IMG/VR virus record: IMGVR_UViG_3300030382_003101
Coordinates: 1-37,100 of that record
Source of the DNA: a virus
Reading direction: 5' to 3' (one strand)
Length of the DNA stretch: 37,100 bases
Position numbers and translations under genes: made by a program
Shown here: piece after piece, positions 32,060 to 37,099 of the stretch
How the letters are laid out: each line of letters begins with the position of its first letter
Numbering within the stretch: the first letter of the stretch is position 1
Notes under the pieces: generated by a model
What the model saw: the letters and a program-made list of their open reading frames with translations, nothing else
Told to the model about the DNA's origin: nothing
The model's database searches: none

Positions 32060-33025
32060 ATGAAAAAAATAATGGAATACGAACAATCCCCTTCTGGGTA
32101 TGTAACCATGAACAGATATAAAGAACCGTTCATGCCATATGAGGGCGGTCATGGTTACAGGGGGATCCTTTTATATGATGGAAAGACCGACAAAGTTCAA
32201 TGTCATGAGTGCGGGGAATGGTTTGGCTACTTACCAAATCACCTGCGTAAGGAGCATAATATGAGGGCCAGACAATATAAGGAACGTGTTGGACTTAGGC
32301 AAACAACCGCGCTCATATCAGAAACGAATAGAAAAAAATTGATTAAAAACGGTCTGAAGGCAAGGATGAAGAATTTGCGTCCTGGTGGTAAGCAATCAGA
32401 GGAAACTAAACAAAAAATACGGGAAACTCTAAAGAATAAAACAGATGAGAAGGCAAACGAAACGGGAACGTGTCCGCTTCAATTACTCGATAGGCTCATA
32501 AAATTACATGACAAATTGGGAAGAACACCAAGCCAAAAGGAAATAACATTTTATGACGCTCTCGTTAATGAGCACGGTGATATGAAAACGGCTTGTATGC
32601 GAGCAGGGATCCCTTATAGGAAGCCTGGTCAGAACATTAACAATCCACAATGGAAATATAATAAAAAAGAAATAAAGAAGGCTATATACAAATACTGGGA
32701 GAAAAATAAAACCCTTCCGTTGAAAAGTCATTTTAAGAATGGAATGAAAAACCGTTTATATAAAGATTACAGGGGTTATAAGTGGATTGATCTTCTTCAT
32801 AAGTCATTAAATAGCGACGGCATAATGCGATGTAAGGTTCCATATTATAAATATTCTCCAGAAGAGATGCTGACCTTCCTTAGAAAATTCAAAGAAACCC
32901 ATAACCGAGTACCAAGGCCATCTGATGCAAGGCGTGGGCTACTTCCTGGAGTAGATGCCTACTATAGAACATTTGGATCGTTCGTGGAGGCCAGAAAACA
33001 AGCAGGAATAATAGACGATGAATAA
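32060..33025 (+). CDS. zinc-finger protein with homing-endonuclease-associated (HNH_repeat) modules
   Basis: This 321-aa protein has three parts. Residues about 45-80 form a MucR/Ros-type zinc finger (CHECGEWFGYLPNHLRKEH, C-x2-C and H-x4-H), followed by RQYKERVGL. Residues about 85-135 form a basic segment like a NUMOD-type DNA-binding linker (GKQSEETKQKIRETLKNK). The C-terminal half shows three related units of about 50 residues, each with a helix, a Pro-containing loop and Gly/Ala end. The clearest is FLRKFKETHNRVPRPSDAR then YYRTFGSFVEARKQAGI, the HNH_repeat pattern. I see no nuclease core. It may be a sequence-specific DNA-binding protein domesticated from a homing endonuclease. Confidence 0.75.
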   Translation: MKKIMEYEQSPSGYVTMNRYKEPFMPYEGGHGYRGILLYDGKTDKVQCHECGEWFGYLPNHLRKEHNMRARQYKERVGLRQTTALISETNRKKLIKNGLKARMKNLRPGGKQSEETKQKIRETLKNKTDEKANETGTCPLQLLDRLIKLHDKLGRTPSQKEITFYDALVNEHGDMKTACMRAGIPYRKPGQNINNPQWKYNKKEIKKAIYKYWEKNKTLPLKSHFKNGMKNRLYKDYRGYKWIDLLHKSLNSDGIMRCKVPYYKYSPEEMLTFLRKFKETHNRVPRPSDARRGLLPGVDAYYRTFGSFVEARKQAGIIDDE

Positions 33026-33047
33026 TTTAAAACCCACTAAAGAATAG

Positions 33048-33170
33048 ATGTATGACCACATTAACCATAGTTCTTATAATCAGTTTGATATTCTTTGTGC
33101 TGGCTTTCCCTGTCAGCCATTTTCTAACGCAGGACTAAAAAAAGCTCTTGATTCATTTAATAAAAAATAA
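33048..33170 (+). pseudogene. remnant of a DNA (cytosine-5) methyltransferase, catalytic motif IV only
   Basis: The 40-codon frame reads MYDHINHSSYNQ then FDILCAGFPCQPFSNAG and LKKALDSFNKK before a stop. FDILCAGFPCQPFSNAG is motif IV of C5-methyltransferases, including the catalytic PCQ, with the same DILCAGFPCQ string as M.HhaI. The rest of the enzyme (over 250 residues) is absent. The fragment is embedded between intact early genes. A different frame over the same bases (33052-33138) could encode a 28-aa membrane peptide. It is most likely a relic; translation as a free peptide is possible. Confidence 0.7.
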
Positions 33171-33172
33171 TT

Positions 33173-33544
33173 ATGAAAAAAGATAAAACAGTAACAATAG
33201 GAGGCGTGGAATACATTCCTAAAGATTCAATAAGTTTTACTAGAGCAAAAGGACTAGATGATATGCCTTATGTAATCGTTCGCACTTATTCCGCTGGAGT
33301 ATTTGCAGGATATTTAGAAAAGAAAAAAGACCAGAACGCTATTATGCGTAATGCTCGTAGACTCTGGTACTGGGACGGAGCAGCTAGTTTATCTCAACTC
33401 GCAATGGAAGGAGTATCTAAGCCTGAAAAATGTAAATTCCCCTGTGAAGTAGATAAAATTGAACTTGACCAAGTAATTGAAGTGATTGAATGTACACAAA
33501 AAGCTAAAGATTCAATAGCATCTGTAACTATATGGAAGAAATAA
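33173..33544 (+). CDS. DUF6948-like phage protein
   Basis: This 123-aa protein has the pattern YVIVRTYSAGVFAGYLEKK, ARRLWYWDGAASLSQLAMEG and PCEVDKIELDQVIEVIECT. I recognise this as a widespread phage family of unknown function (DUF6948). Its end overlaps the start of a glycine-rich repeat protein, an arrangement I recall from other phages. It starts two bases after the methyltransferase remnant. The family is fairly sure, the role unknown. Confidence 0.72.
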   Translation: MKKDKTVTIGGVEYIPKDSISFTRAKGLDDMPYVIVRTYSAGVFAGYLEKKKDQNAIMRNARRLWYWDGAASLSQLAMEGVSKPEKCKFPCEVDKIELDQVIEVIECTQKAKDSIASVTIWKK

Positions 33545-33699
33545 CTAAACAAGATATGAAGGGTTCTGGTGATGGTTCTGGTGATGGTTCTGGTGATGGT
33601 GATGGTTATGGTTCTGGTTATGGTTATAGTGATGGTTTTGGTGATGGTTCTGGTGATGGTTCTGGTGATGGTTCTGGTGATGGTGATGGTTATGGCTAA
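33532..33699 (+). CDS. glycine-rich GSGDG-repeat protein (55 aa)
   Basis: After MEEITKQDMK the protein consists of GSGDGSGDG, GDGYGSGYGYSDGFG and GSGDG units up to the stop. The DNA is an imperfect tandem array of GGTTCTGGTGAT-like units, readable in other frames as long valine/methionine or threonine/isoleucine ORFs, which are artefacts of the repeat. It overlaps the DUF6948-like gene by 13 bases. Asp/Gly repeats could bind calcium, but this is a guess. Repeat number is likely variable. Confidence 0.6.
   Translation: MEEITKQDMKGSGDGSGDGSGDGDGYGSGYGYSDGFGDGSGDGSGDGSGDGDGYG
33558..33696. repeat. short tandem repeat (GGTTCTGGTGAT-type)
   Basis: About 140 bases are made of imperfect 6- and 12-base units (GGTTCT, GGTGAT, GGTTAT). 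All lie inside the glycine-rich ORF. Such arrays expand and contract by slippage. Confidence 0.8.
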
Positions 33700-33775
33700 A
33701 CTAAAGAACACCCCAGTAATTAAACCAAAGTGCCTTCGCTATCAGCGCCATCTGGATTTAACCAGAATGTTGTGA
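33692..33775 (+). CDS. very short ORF (27 aa)
   Basis: The ATG overlaps the stop of the glycine-rich gene (ATGGCTAA) and gives MAKLKNTPVIKPKCLRYQRH ending DLTRML. The coupling context is the only support. It is basic with one Cys. It could be a real short peptide or the decayed end of a longer gene. Confidence 0.25.
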   Translation: MAKLKNTPVIKPKCLRYQRHLDLTRML

Positions 33776-33824
33776 CAGCTGATATGTGGGAAGAATAATA
33801 ATACAAAATAACTAACATGTCAAT

Positions 33825-34136
33825 ATGAGTGAAGCAAAGAAAAAAATTGTCGACACAATAGAATCACTGATTATCAACCCCAACATGCTTGATGAGTGGA
33901 AGAATAGTGACGGTTGTTTGCCGGGTGTTATTGCGGATAAAATTGATGAAGCCCTAGACGACTACCTCCTCTCCGTGCTTCCGCAGGAGAAGATAACATG
34001 TATCTTCGGTGATCCTGATGTGGAAGATACACATGACGAGGATTGTAATACCTGTAGCTTCAACACCTGTCTCAAAGAAATTAAGAAAAACGCAGGGATA
34101 AAAGAATTATGTAAGGTAGTCCACATGCTTTGGTAA
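33825..34136 (+). CDS. hypothetical early protein with Cys cluster (103 aa)
   Basis: The frame starts MSEAKKKIVDTIESLIINPN and has a Cys-rich part (EDTHDEDCNTCSFNTCLKEI, C-x2-C-x4-C), possibly a metal site. The last eight codons (KVVHMLW and stop) are encoded by the 32-bp repeat shared with 16794-16825, so the original C-terminus may have been replaced. Start context is CAATATG. Confidence 0.6.
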   Translation: MSEAKKKIVDTIESLIINPNMLDEWKNSDGCLPGVIADKIDEALDDYLLSVLPQEKITCIFGDPDVEDTHDEDCNTCSFNTCLKEIKKNAGIKELCKVVHMLW

Positions 34137-34144
34137 GCCAGATT
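34113..34144. repeat. 32-bp perfect repeat, copy B (end of early gene, left edge of the island)
   Basis: It is identical to plus-strand 16794-16825. It covers the end of the gene at 33825-34136 and stops exactly where base composition and ribosome-site type change. Confidence 0.9.
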
Positions 34145-34145
34145 A

Positions 34146-34167
34146 AGGTATAATACCTAGCGGGAGG
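34146..34167 (+). promoter_or_regulatory. palindromic -10 box and ribosome site at the start of the GC-richer island
   Basis: AGGTATAATACCT (34146-34158) is a perfect inverted repeat around a central A and contains TATAAT. GGGAGG follows, six bases before the ATG at 34173. A repressor could cover the -10 box. No clear -35 is seen because the upstream bases belong to the 32-bp repeat. Confidence 0.45.
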
Positions 34168-34172
34168 TACCA

Positions 34173-34373
34173 ATGACATACCACAAAGTCATAATCTATT
34201 TCAGCCCCACGATCCGACTTCATATCATGAGGGACACCGTCAAGCAGTCGTTAGCTGAGGCAAAAGAGCGTAATCTCGACAGAGCGCAGAAGATTCTGCT
34301 GGAACGCTGGCAGGACGACAAACAGATTTACCGACTTGATGTCACTGAAGATCTCAAGAAACTAACCTACTGA
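34173..34373 (+). CDS. small helical protein (66 aa), unknown
   Basis: The frame starts MTYHKVIIYFSPTIRLHIMR and is charged and helical (LAEAKERNLDRAQKILLERW). It has a proper Shine-Dalgarno (GGGAGG), unlike most genes of the phage, and visibly higher G+C. It is the first gene of the island 34146-35641. No family is recognised. Confidence 0.6.
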   Translation: MTYHKVIIYFSPTIRLHIMRDTVKQSLAEAKERNLDRAQKILLERWQDDKQIYRLDVTEDLKKLTY

Positions 34374-34381
34374 AGCCAAAG

Positions 34382-34457
34382 AGGTGAGTTCAAACATTGG
34401 TAGAGCATCGAACTGATACTTCGAAGGCCGATGGTTCGAGTCTATCTACGCCTACCA
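34382..34457 (+). tRNA. tRNA-like element, anticodon GAT (Ile), with encoded CCA and atypical D-stem
   Basis: The 76-base element keeps canonical numbering: T8, G18G19, A21, anticodon stem TCGAA/TTCGA with loop CTGATAC (anticodon GAT), T-arm GATGG-TTCGAGT-CTATC, discriminator A and CCA (34455-34457). The acceptor pairs at 5-6 of 7 positions (AGGTGAG with TACGCCT, one A-A mismatch, G-T pairs). Positions 10-13 (CAAA) do not pair with 22-25 (GAGC); a shifted GTTC/GAGC pairing is possible. It may be a functional but unusual tRNA-Ile, a decayed one, or a tRNA mimic. No other tRNA was found. Confidence 0.55.
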
Positions 34458-34464
34458 TGTCCCT

Positions 34465-34529
34465 TCAAAACTTCACTCAATAGTGGCGAACGGATAGGCG
34501 CTACCATCACCTATTGAGTGAAGTTTTGA
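34465..34529 (+). promoter_or_regulatory. 19-bp perfect hairpin directly upstream of a ribosome site
   Basis: 34465-34483 and 34511-34529 are perfectly complementary over 19 bp. The 27-base loop can form its own short stem (GTGGCG with CGCTAC). It begins eight bases after the tRNA-like CCA. It ends where the GAGGAG ribosome site of the gene at 34540 starts, so it can control access to that site or mark an RNA processing point. Confidence 0.65.
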
Positions 34530-34539
34530 GGAGAGCAAC

Positions 34540-34794
34540 ATGAGAATGATGAGAAGGAGTGACTTCGATGCGCTTGATACCGTACTGTGCAGGGACTGTG
34601 ACCATAGAGTCACACTCGTATTTGTGCTTGCGGTCAAAGACTCACCGAAGTTCGTTTCGGTGGGGAAGTGTGAGACATGCCACAAGAATGGAGATGAACG
34701 ATCTATCCTTGCATTCGCGAGTGTTTCGCAAAAAACGTGGCACGAGGGAGTCTCAGGAGGAATGACAATTATTCAGATAAGGACGAGACCGTGA
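34540..34794 (+). CDS. small zinc-ribbon protein (84 aa)
   Basis: The protein has two Cys pairs, LCRDCDHRVTLVFV and GKCETCHKNGDE, spaced about 25 residues apart, forming a zinc ribbon. Such small proteins often bind RNA polymerase or nucleic acid. It has a clear GAGGAG ribosome site after the long hairpin. Its stop overlaps the GTG start of the next gene. Confidence 0.62.
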   Translation: MRMMRRSDFDALDTVLCRDCDHRVTLVFVLAVKDSPKFVSVGKCETCHKNGDERSILAFASVSQKTWHEGVSGGMTIIQIRTRP

Positions 34795-34913
34795 ACAAAA
34801 GAAGACCCCACGAATTGTTCTACATCATTTTTGAAATGGTGGTTGCTATAACTACTTCGGCATTGATTGCTGGAATGATAGCATTCGCCTGCATGTATAT
34901 TAGTTCTTTATAA
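34791..34913 (+). CDS. small membrane protein (40 aa), GTG start
   Basis: The frame GTG-AAC-AAA starts inside the previous stop (GTGA) and reads NKRRPHELFYIIFEMVVAI with a membrane segment TSALIAGMIAFACMYISSL. The overlap and clean end just before the next Shine-Dalgarno (AAGGAGGAG) support it. Function is unknown. Confidence 0.55.
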   Translation: MNKRRPHELFYIIFEMVVAITTSALIAGMIAFACMYISSL

Positions 34914-34922
34914 GGAGGAGAC

Positions 34923-35174
34923 ATGAGTCCGTGTTTCGATTGTCACATTGCTTGGAGTTGTGGTGACTACTACAAAGACCAAGCTGTATGCTTACACATG
35001 CAGATCTTGTGCTGCGGTGAAATAATGACCAAGCGTCGTAAACGAAACGCTCAAGGTCACCAACTCCATTTCGTGTGTACCGAATGTGACAAAAGGGTCA
35101 CGAAAAATCTCAACAAGCGCAAAGAATTGGAAGATGAAGAAGATCTCTACCGACAACTGTGCTTGTTCGTGTGA
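34923..35174 (+). CDS. Cys-rich zinc-binding protein (83 aa)
   Basis: The protein begins MSPCFDCHIAWSCGDYYKDQ and has a second Cys set, ILCCGEIMTKRRKR, with HFVCTECDKRVTKN. The C-terminal part is charged and helical. At least one zinc ribbon (CCG...CTEC) is likely. It has the best Shine-Dalgarno of the window (AAGGAGGAG). No family is recognised. Confidence 0.62.
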   Translation: MSPCFDCHIAWSCGDYYKDQAVCLHMQILCCGEIMTKRRKRNAQGHQLHFVCTECDKRVTKNLNKRKELEDEEDLYRQLCLFV

Positions 35175-35178
35175 TACT

Positions 35179-35198
35179 GGGGGAGCGAAAGCTTCCCC
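35179..35198 (+). promoter_or_regulatory. GAAA-tetraloop hairpin before the cytidylyltransferase gene
   Basis: GGGGGAGC (35179-35186) pairs with GCTTCCCC (35191-35198) with a GAAA loop, a very stable small hairpin. It lies 14 bases before the ATG at 35213 and just before its AAGGA ribosome site. It could insulate or stabilise the mRNA. Confidence 0.55.
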
Positions 35199-35212
35199 TT
35201 AAGGAAATACGT

Positions 35213-35641
35213 ATGAATAAGAAAGTTATGACGGGAGGTGCGTTCGATCTTCTTCATTGGGGACACCTACTCCTCTTTGAGGAATGCACTAAATATGGAG
35301 ACTATCTTATAGTCTCAGTGCTCTCAGATGCCCGTATAAGGGCTAAGAAAGGCAAAAACCGACCCATCATCCCTGAAGCGGGTAGAATCGCTATGGTGGA
35401 GGCTCTGAGCGTTGTGGACGAAGTAGTCTGTCTTTCAGGTGATCCTGACTATCCTGTGATTAAACTCCTGGATATTCACAAGCCTGACGTACTCGTTCTT
35501 AACCAAGATGAGTTCGCTGACTTCTCAGAAGAGAAGAATGCTTGTAGAGAGCGGAACATCGAGCTGGTATTCGTGCCACGTCTCATCCCTCCTACTGGTC
35601 TTGATACCACCAAGATCGTTGCGAAGATTCGTGGTAACTAA
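35213..35641 (+). CDS. cytidylyltransferase-like nucleotidyltransferase
   Basis: The 142-aa enzyme belongs to the HxGH nucleotidyltransferase superfamily. VMTGGAFDLLHWGHLLLFEE carries the HWGH motif, with YLIVSVLSDARIRAKKGKNR and the IIPEAGRIAMVEALSVVDEV segment that replaces the usual R-x-x-x-l-x-a-l region. VLVLNQDEFADF follows. Relatives are glycerol-3-phosphate cytidylyltransferase and the adenylyltransferase domain of HldE; the ISSTK-like end here is PPTGLDTTKIV. It activates a small phosphorylated alcohol or sugar. The start at 35213 has AAGGA; an ATG at 35159 lies in the previous gene. It could feed the surface glycan made by the block at 8643-17842. Confidence 0.78.
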   Translation: MNKKVMTGGAFDLLHWGHLLLFEECTKYGDYLIVSVLSDARIRAKKGKNRPIIPEAGRIAMVEALSVVDEVVCLSGDPDYPVIKLLDIHKPDVLVLNQDEFADFSEEKNACRERNIELVFVPRLIPPTGLDTTKIVAKIRGN

Positions 35642-35642
35642 A

Positions 35643-35664
35643 AAGGAGCCGACTAAGGCTCCTT
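35643..35664. terminator. bidirectional rho-independent terminator
   Basis: AAGGAGCC (35643-35650) pairs with GGCTCCTT (35657-35664) around a six-base loop. There are T-rich bases on the right and A-rich bases (T on the other strand) on the left. It lies between the convergent ends of the rightward early unit and the leftward late unit, and closes both. Confidence 0.85.
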
Positions 35665-35668
35665 CTCT

Positions 35669-35830
35669 TTATTCTATTCCATGTCTGAGTCCTGCACCTA
35701 CAAGTGCTGTGACAACAAACTGTTGTGCTGCTTCTATCTCTAGTAGTCCAAGTGCGAATCCTACTATTGCCCACACTACAGAAAGACTACAAACTATATA
35801 GGTCTTCTTACCGTTTAGTTTATCTAACAT
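35669..35830 (-). CDS. holin-like small membrane protein (53 aa)
   Basis: The protein starts MLDKLNGKKTYIVCSLSVVW, has a second hydrophobic segment (IEAAQQFVVTALVGAGLRHG) and ends GIE. The LNGKKTYI start and the LRHGIE end are known from a group of phage small membrane proteins placed in lysis cassettes. The start is fixed by TAA-T-ATG after the gene at 35832. It is the last gene of the late unit. Holin activity is inferred from size, topology and place. Confidence 0.65.
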   Translation of the reverse strand: MLDKLNGKKTYIVCSLSVVWAIVGFALGLLEIEAAQQFVVTALVGAGLRHGIE

Positions 35831-35831
35831 A

Positions 35832-35993
35832 TTATTTCTTTTTACGCATATTAGTAAATTTACGAGCAAACTTTCGAAGCTCCTTAATAGATGCTGTGCC
35901 GAAAGATCGACCTTTACTTTTCTTTAATCCTCTTCTTCTACGTCCTAATTCTGCTCCTGCTGCTTTGCGTTGTGCTGGTGATTTTGCTGGCAT
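35832..35993 (-). CDS. small basic protein (53 aa), DUF3008-like
   Basis: The protein reads MPAKSPAQRKAAGAELGRRR, GLKKSKGRSFGTASIKELRK and ends FARKFTNMRKKK. The MPAKS-x-AQ start and S-x-x-x-LR-x-FA end recall a common small basic phage protein group. It is flanked on both sides by TAA-T-ATG junctions. It could bind DNA inside the capsid; the role is unknown. Confidence 0.62.
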   Translation of the reverse strand: MPAKSPAQRKAAGAELGRRRRGLKKSKGRSFGTASIKELRKFARKFTNMRKKK

Positions 35994-35994
35994 A

Positions 35995-36237
35995 TTATTT
36001 TTTAGACTTTAGATTAGTTCTACCTTGAGGGCTTAATTTCTTTTTACCAAAATGCCTCTTCAATCCACTGATTATCTTTCCTGGTGGTTTCCTCTTCTTA
36101 CTCTTTAGTTTCTTCAAGCGTGCTATCTCCTTATTAACAAGTTTTAATTGCTTATCTGTTTTCTTAACTACGCGCTTAGCTTTTCTAATTTGTTTCTTAG
36201 CTCTGCGTTTACCTTTGCGTCTTGGGAGTAATGCCAT
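35995..36237 (-). CDS. highly basic protein (80 aa)
   Basis: About 40% of residues are Lys or Arg (MALLPRRKGKRRAKKQIRKA, LKKLKSKKRKPPGKII). The middle could form a coiled coil (DKQLKLVNKEIARLKKL). It lies between the M23 peptidase and another basic protein. DNA condensation or a virion core role is likely by charge; no family is recognised. Confidence 0.6.
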   Translation of the reverse strand: MALLPRRKGKRRAKKQIRKAKRVVKKTDKQLKLVNKEIARLKKLKSKKRKPPGKIISGLKRHFGKKKLSPQGRTNLKSKK

Positions 36238-36242
36238 ATGTA

Positions 36243-36905
36243 TTATTTAGGGAATTTATTTAGATCACTATTTGTTATACCTGTTGCCCACTTCTTTACA
36301 AATTCTAACATTTCTTCTGGTGTTCCACCTATAAAGTGTTTCTTTCCATCGGGATCAATCCACCATATTTCTCCATGTTCTTGTACTTGCAAAAAGAATT
36401 TACCTGCATGTTTTTTGGCAAATTCCCAATCAACAGTTGGATATGGTTTGCCATCATCTTCATAAATCCATATATGATTTCCCCACCCACCTTCTAATCT
36501 TCCTATATAAACAACCTCTCCATCACATGGACTTTTAATATTATTACCCAAATCATCATCTCCATATCCATCATTAATATCCACACCAGGATGTAAATTA
36601 CCTTCTCTATCTCGAACATCTAGAAAGTCCCAACCACCAAACGTCGTATAAGGTGCAGGAATCTTTTTAGTTTGATCAATCCATTTATAGGGATCTGCAT
36701 AACGAGCTTCTGTCTGTTCTTTGGTCATTCCGTTATTATATTGTGTCCAATGATCAGGCCTGATTTTCATTACCTCGTAATGACAATGAGCATAACGAGT
36801 TCCGGTATTGCCAACATTACCAATATCATCTCCACGAGAAATCTTTGTGCCTTTTTTAATATGACGTTTGAAACTTTTTAGATGAGCGAGATGATGAAAA
36901 GCCAT
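36243..36905 (-). CDS. M23-type peptidase with halves in reversed order, plus C-terminal Trp-rich module (endolysin candidate)
   Basis: This 220-aa protein begins with what is normally the second half of an M23 (LytM) domain: LAHLKSFKRHIKKGTKISRG, DIGNVGNTG and YAHCHYEV (H-x-H at 40-42). After a linker comes what is normally the first half: HPGVDIND (H105, D109), IKSPCDGEVVYIGRLEGG and WGNHIWIY. All zinc ligands are present but in permuted order. Alternatively it is the remains of two tandem domains. Residues 168-220 are a separate module (FFLQVQEHGEIWWIDPDGKK, then GITNSDLNKF). The homing endonuclease gene ends two bases upstream, so a longer N-terminus may have been lost. Holin and terminator downstream support a lysis role. 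Confidence 0.75.
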   Translation of the reverse strand: MAFHHLAHLKSFKRHIKKGTKISRGDDIGNVGNTGTRYAHCHYEVMKIRPDHWTQYNNGMTKEQTEARYADPYKWIDQTKKIPAPYTTFGGWDFLDVRDREGNLHPGVDINDGYGDDDLGNNIKSPCDGEVVYIGRLEGGWGNHIWIYEDDGKPYPTVDWEFAKKHAGKFFLQVQEHGEIWWIDPDGKKHFIGGTPEEMLEFVKKWATGITNSDLNKFPK

Positions 36906-36906
36906 A

Positions 36907-37068
36907 CTATACTTGGTTTAAACAAGCAAATTCACCAAATAGTTCTTTTGCTTTTTTATTATATGCTTTAGCAGCGTCAATTTCATTTTTAAATACCCCA
37001 ATATAAATTCGTTCATACTGATGTTTAATTCCTGCCAACCATTTTAATTTTCTTATTTGGTAAACCAT
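36907..37068 (-). CDS. HNH/AP2 endonuclease copy with in-frame deletion, AP2 part only (53 aa)
   Basis: Read from ATG 37068, the protein is MVYQIRKLK joined directly to WLAGIKHQYERIYIGVFKNE and the rest of the AP2 domain (AAKAYNKKAKELFGEFACLN). Compared with the copy at 1-436, 342 bases (114 codons) are missing between two copies of TTTTAATTTT (68-77 and 410-419), so the frame is kept. The HNH core is lost. The bases 36907-36974 are also the true 3' end of the full-length gene when the map is closed. Confidence 0.75.
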   Translation of the reverse strand: MVYQIRKLKWLAGIKHQYERIYIGVFKNEIDAAKAYNKKAKELFGEFACLNQV

Positions 37069-37099
37069 AATGGGAATGCACGCAAAAGCAGAGCATGTA
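36975..37099. repeat. terminal duplication of the window start, with a 342-base deletion
   Basis: 36975-37051 equals 1-77 and 37052-37099 equals 420-467. This shows that the sequence closes on itself. The deletion lies between 10-bp direct repeats. It either reflects a real variant in the phage population or an assembly path at the ends. Confidence 0.92.

Noticed and set aside
30848-33025. DNA polymerase or primase
   Set aside because: No polymerase, primase or ligase motifs were found; the phage appears to rely on the host plus its own ATPase and RusA.
33052-33138. 28-codon membrane peptide overlapping the methyltransferase remnant
   Set aside because: Plausible as a small membrane peptide, but the methyltransferase motif in the other frame is far more specific; listed only within that entry.
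33394-33775. Long ORFs of repeated Thr/Ile/Arg (minus) or Met/Val/Leu (plus) over 33.5-33.7 kb
   Set aside because: They are alternative frames of the 6/12-base tandem repeat that encodes the glycine-rich protein.
30498-35641. Temperate phage module (integrase, repressor)
   Set aside because: No tyrosine or serine recombinase and no CI-like repressor is recognisable in any frame, so lysogeny is not supported.
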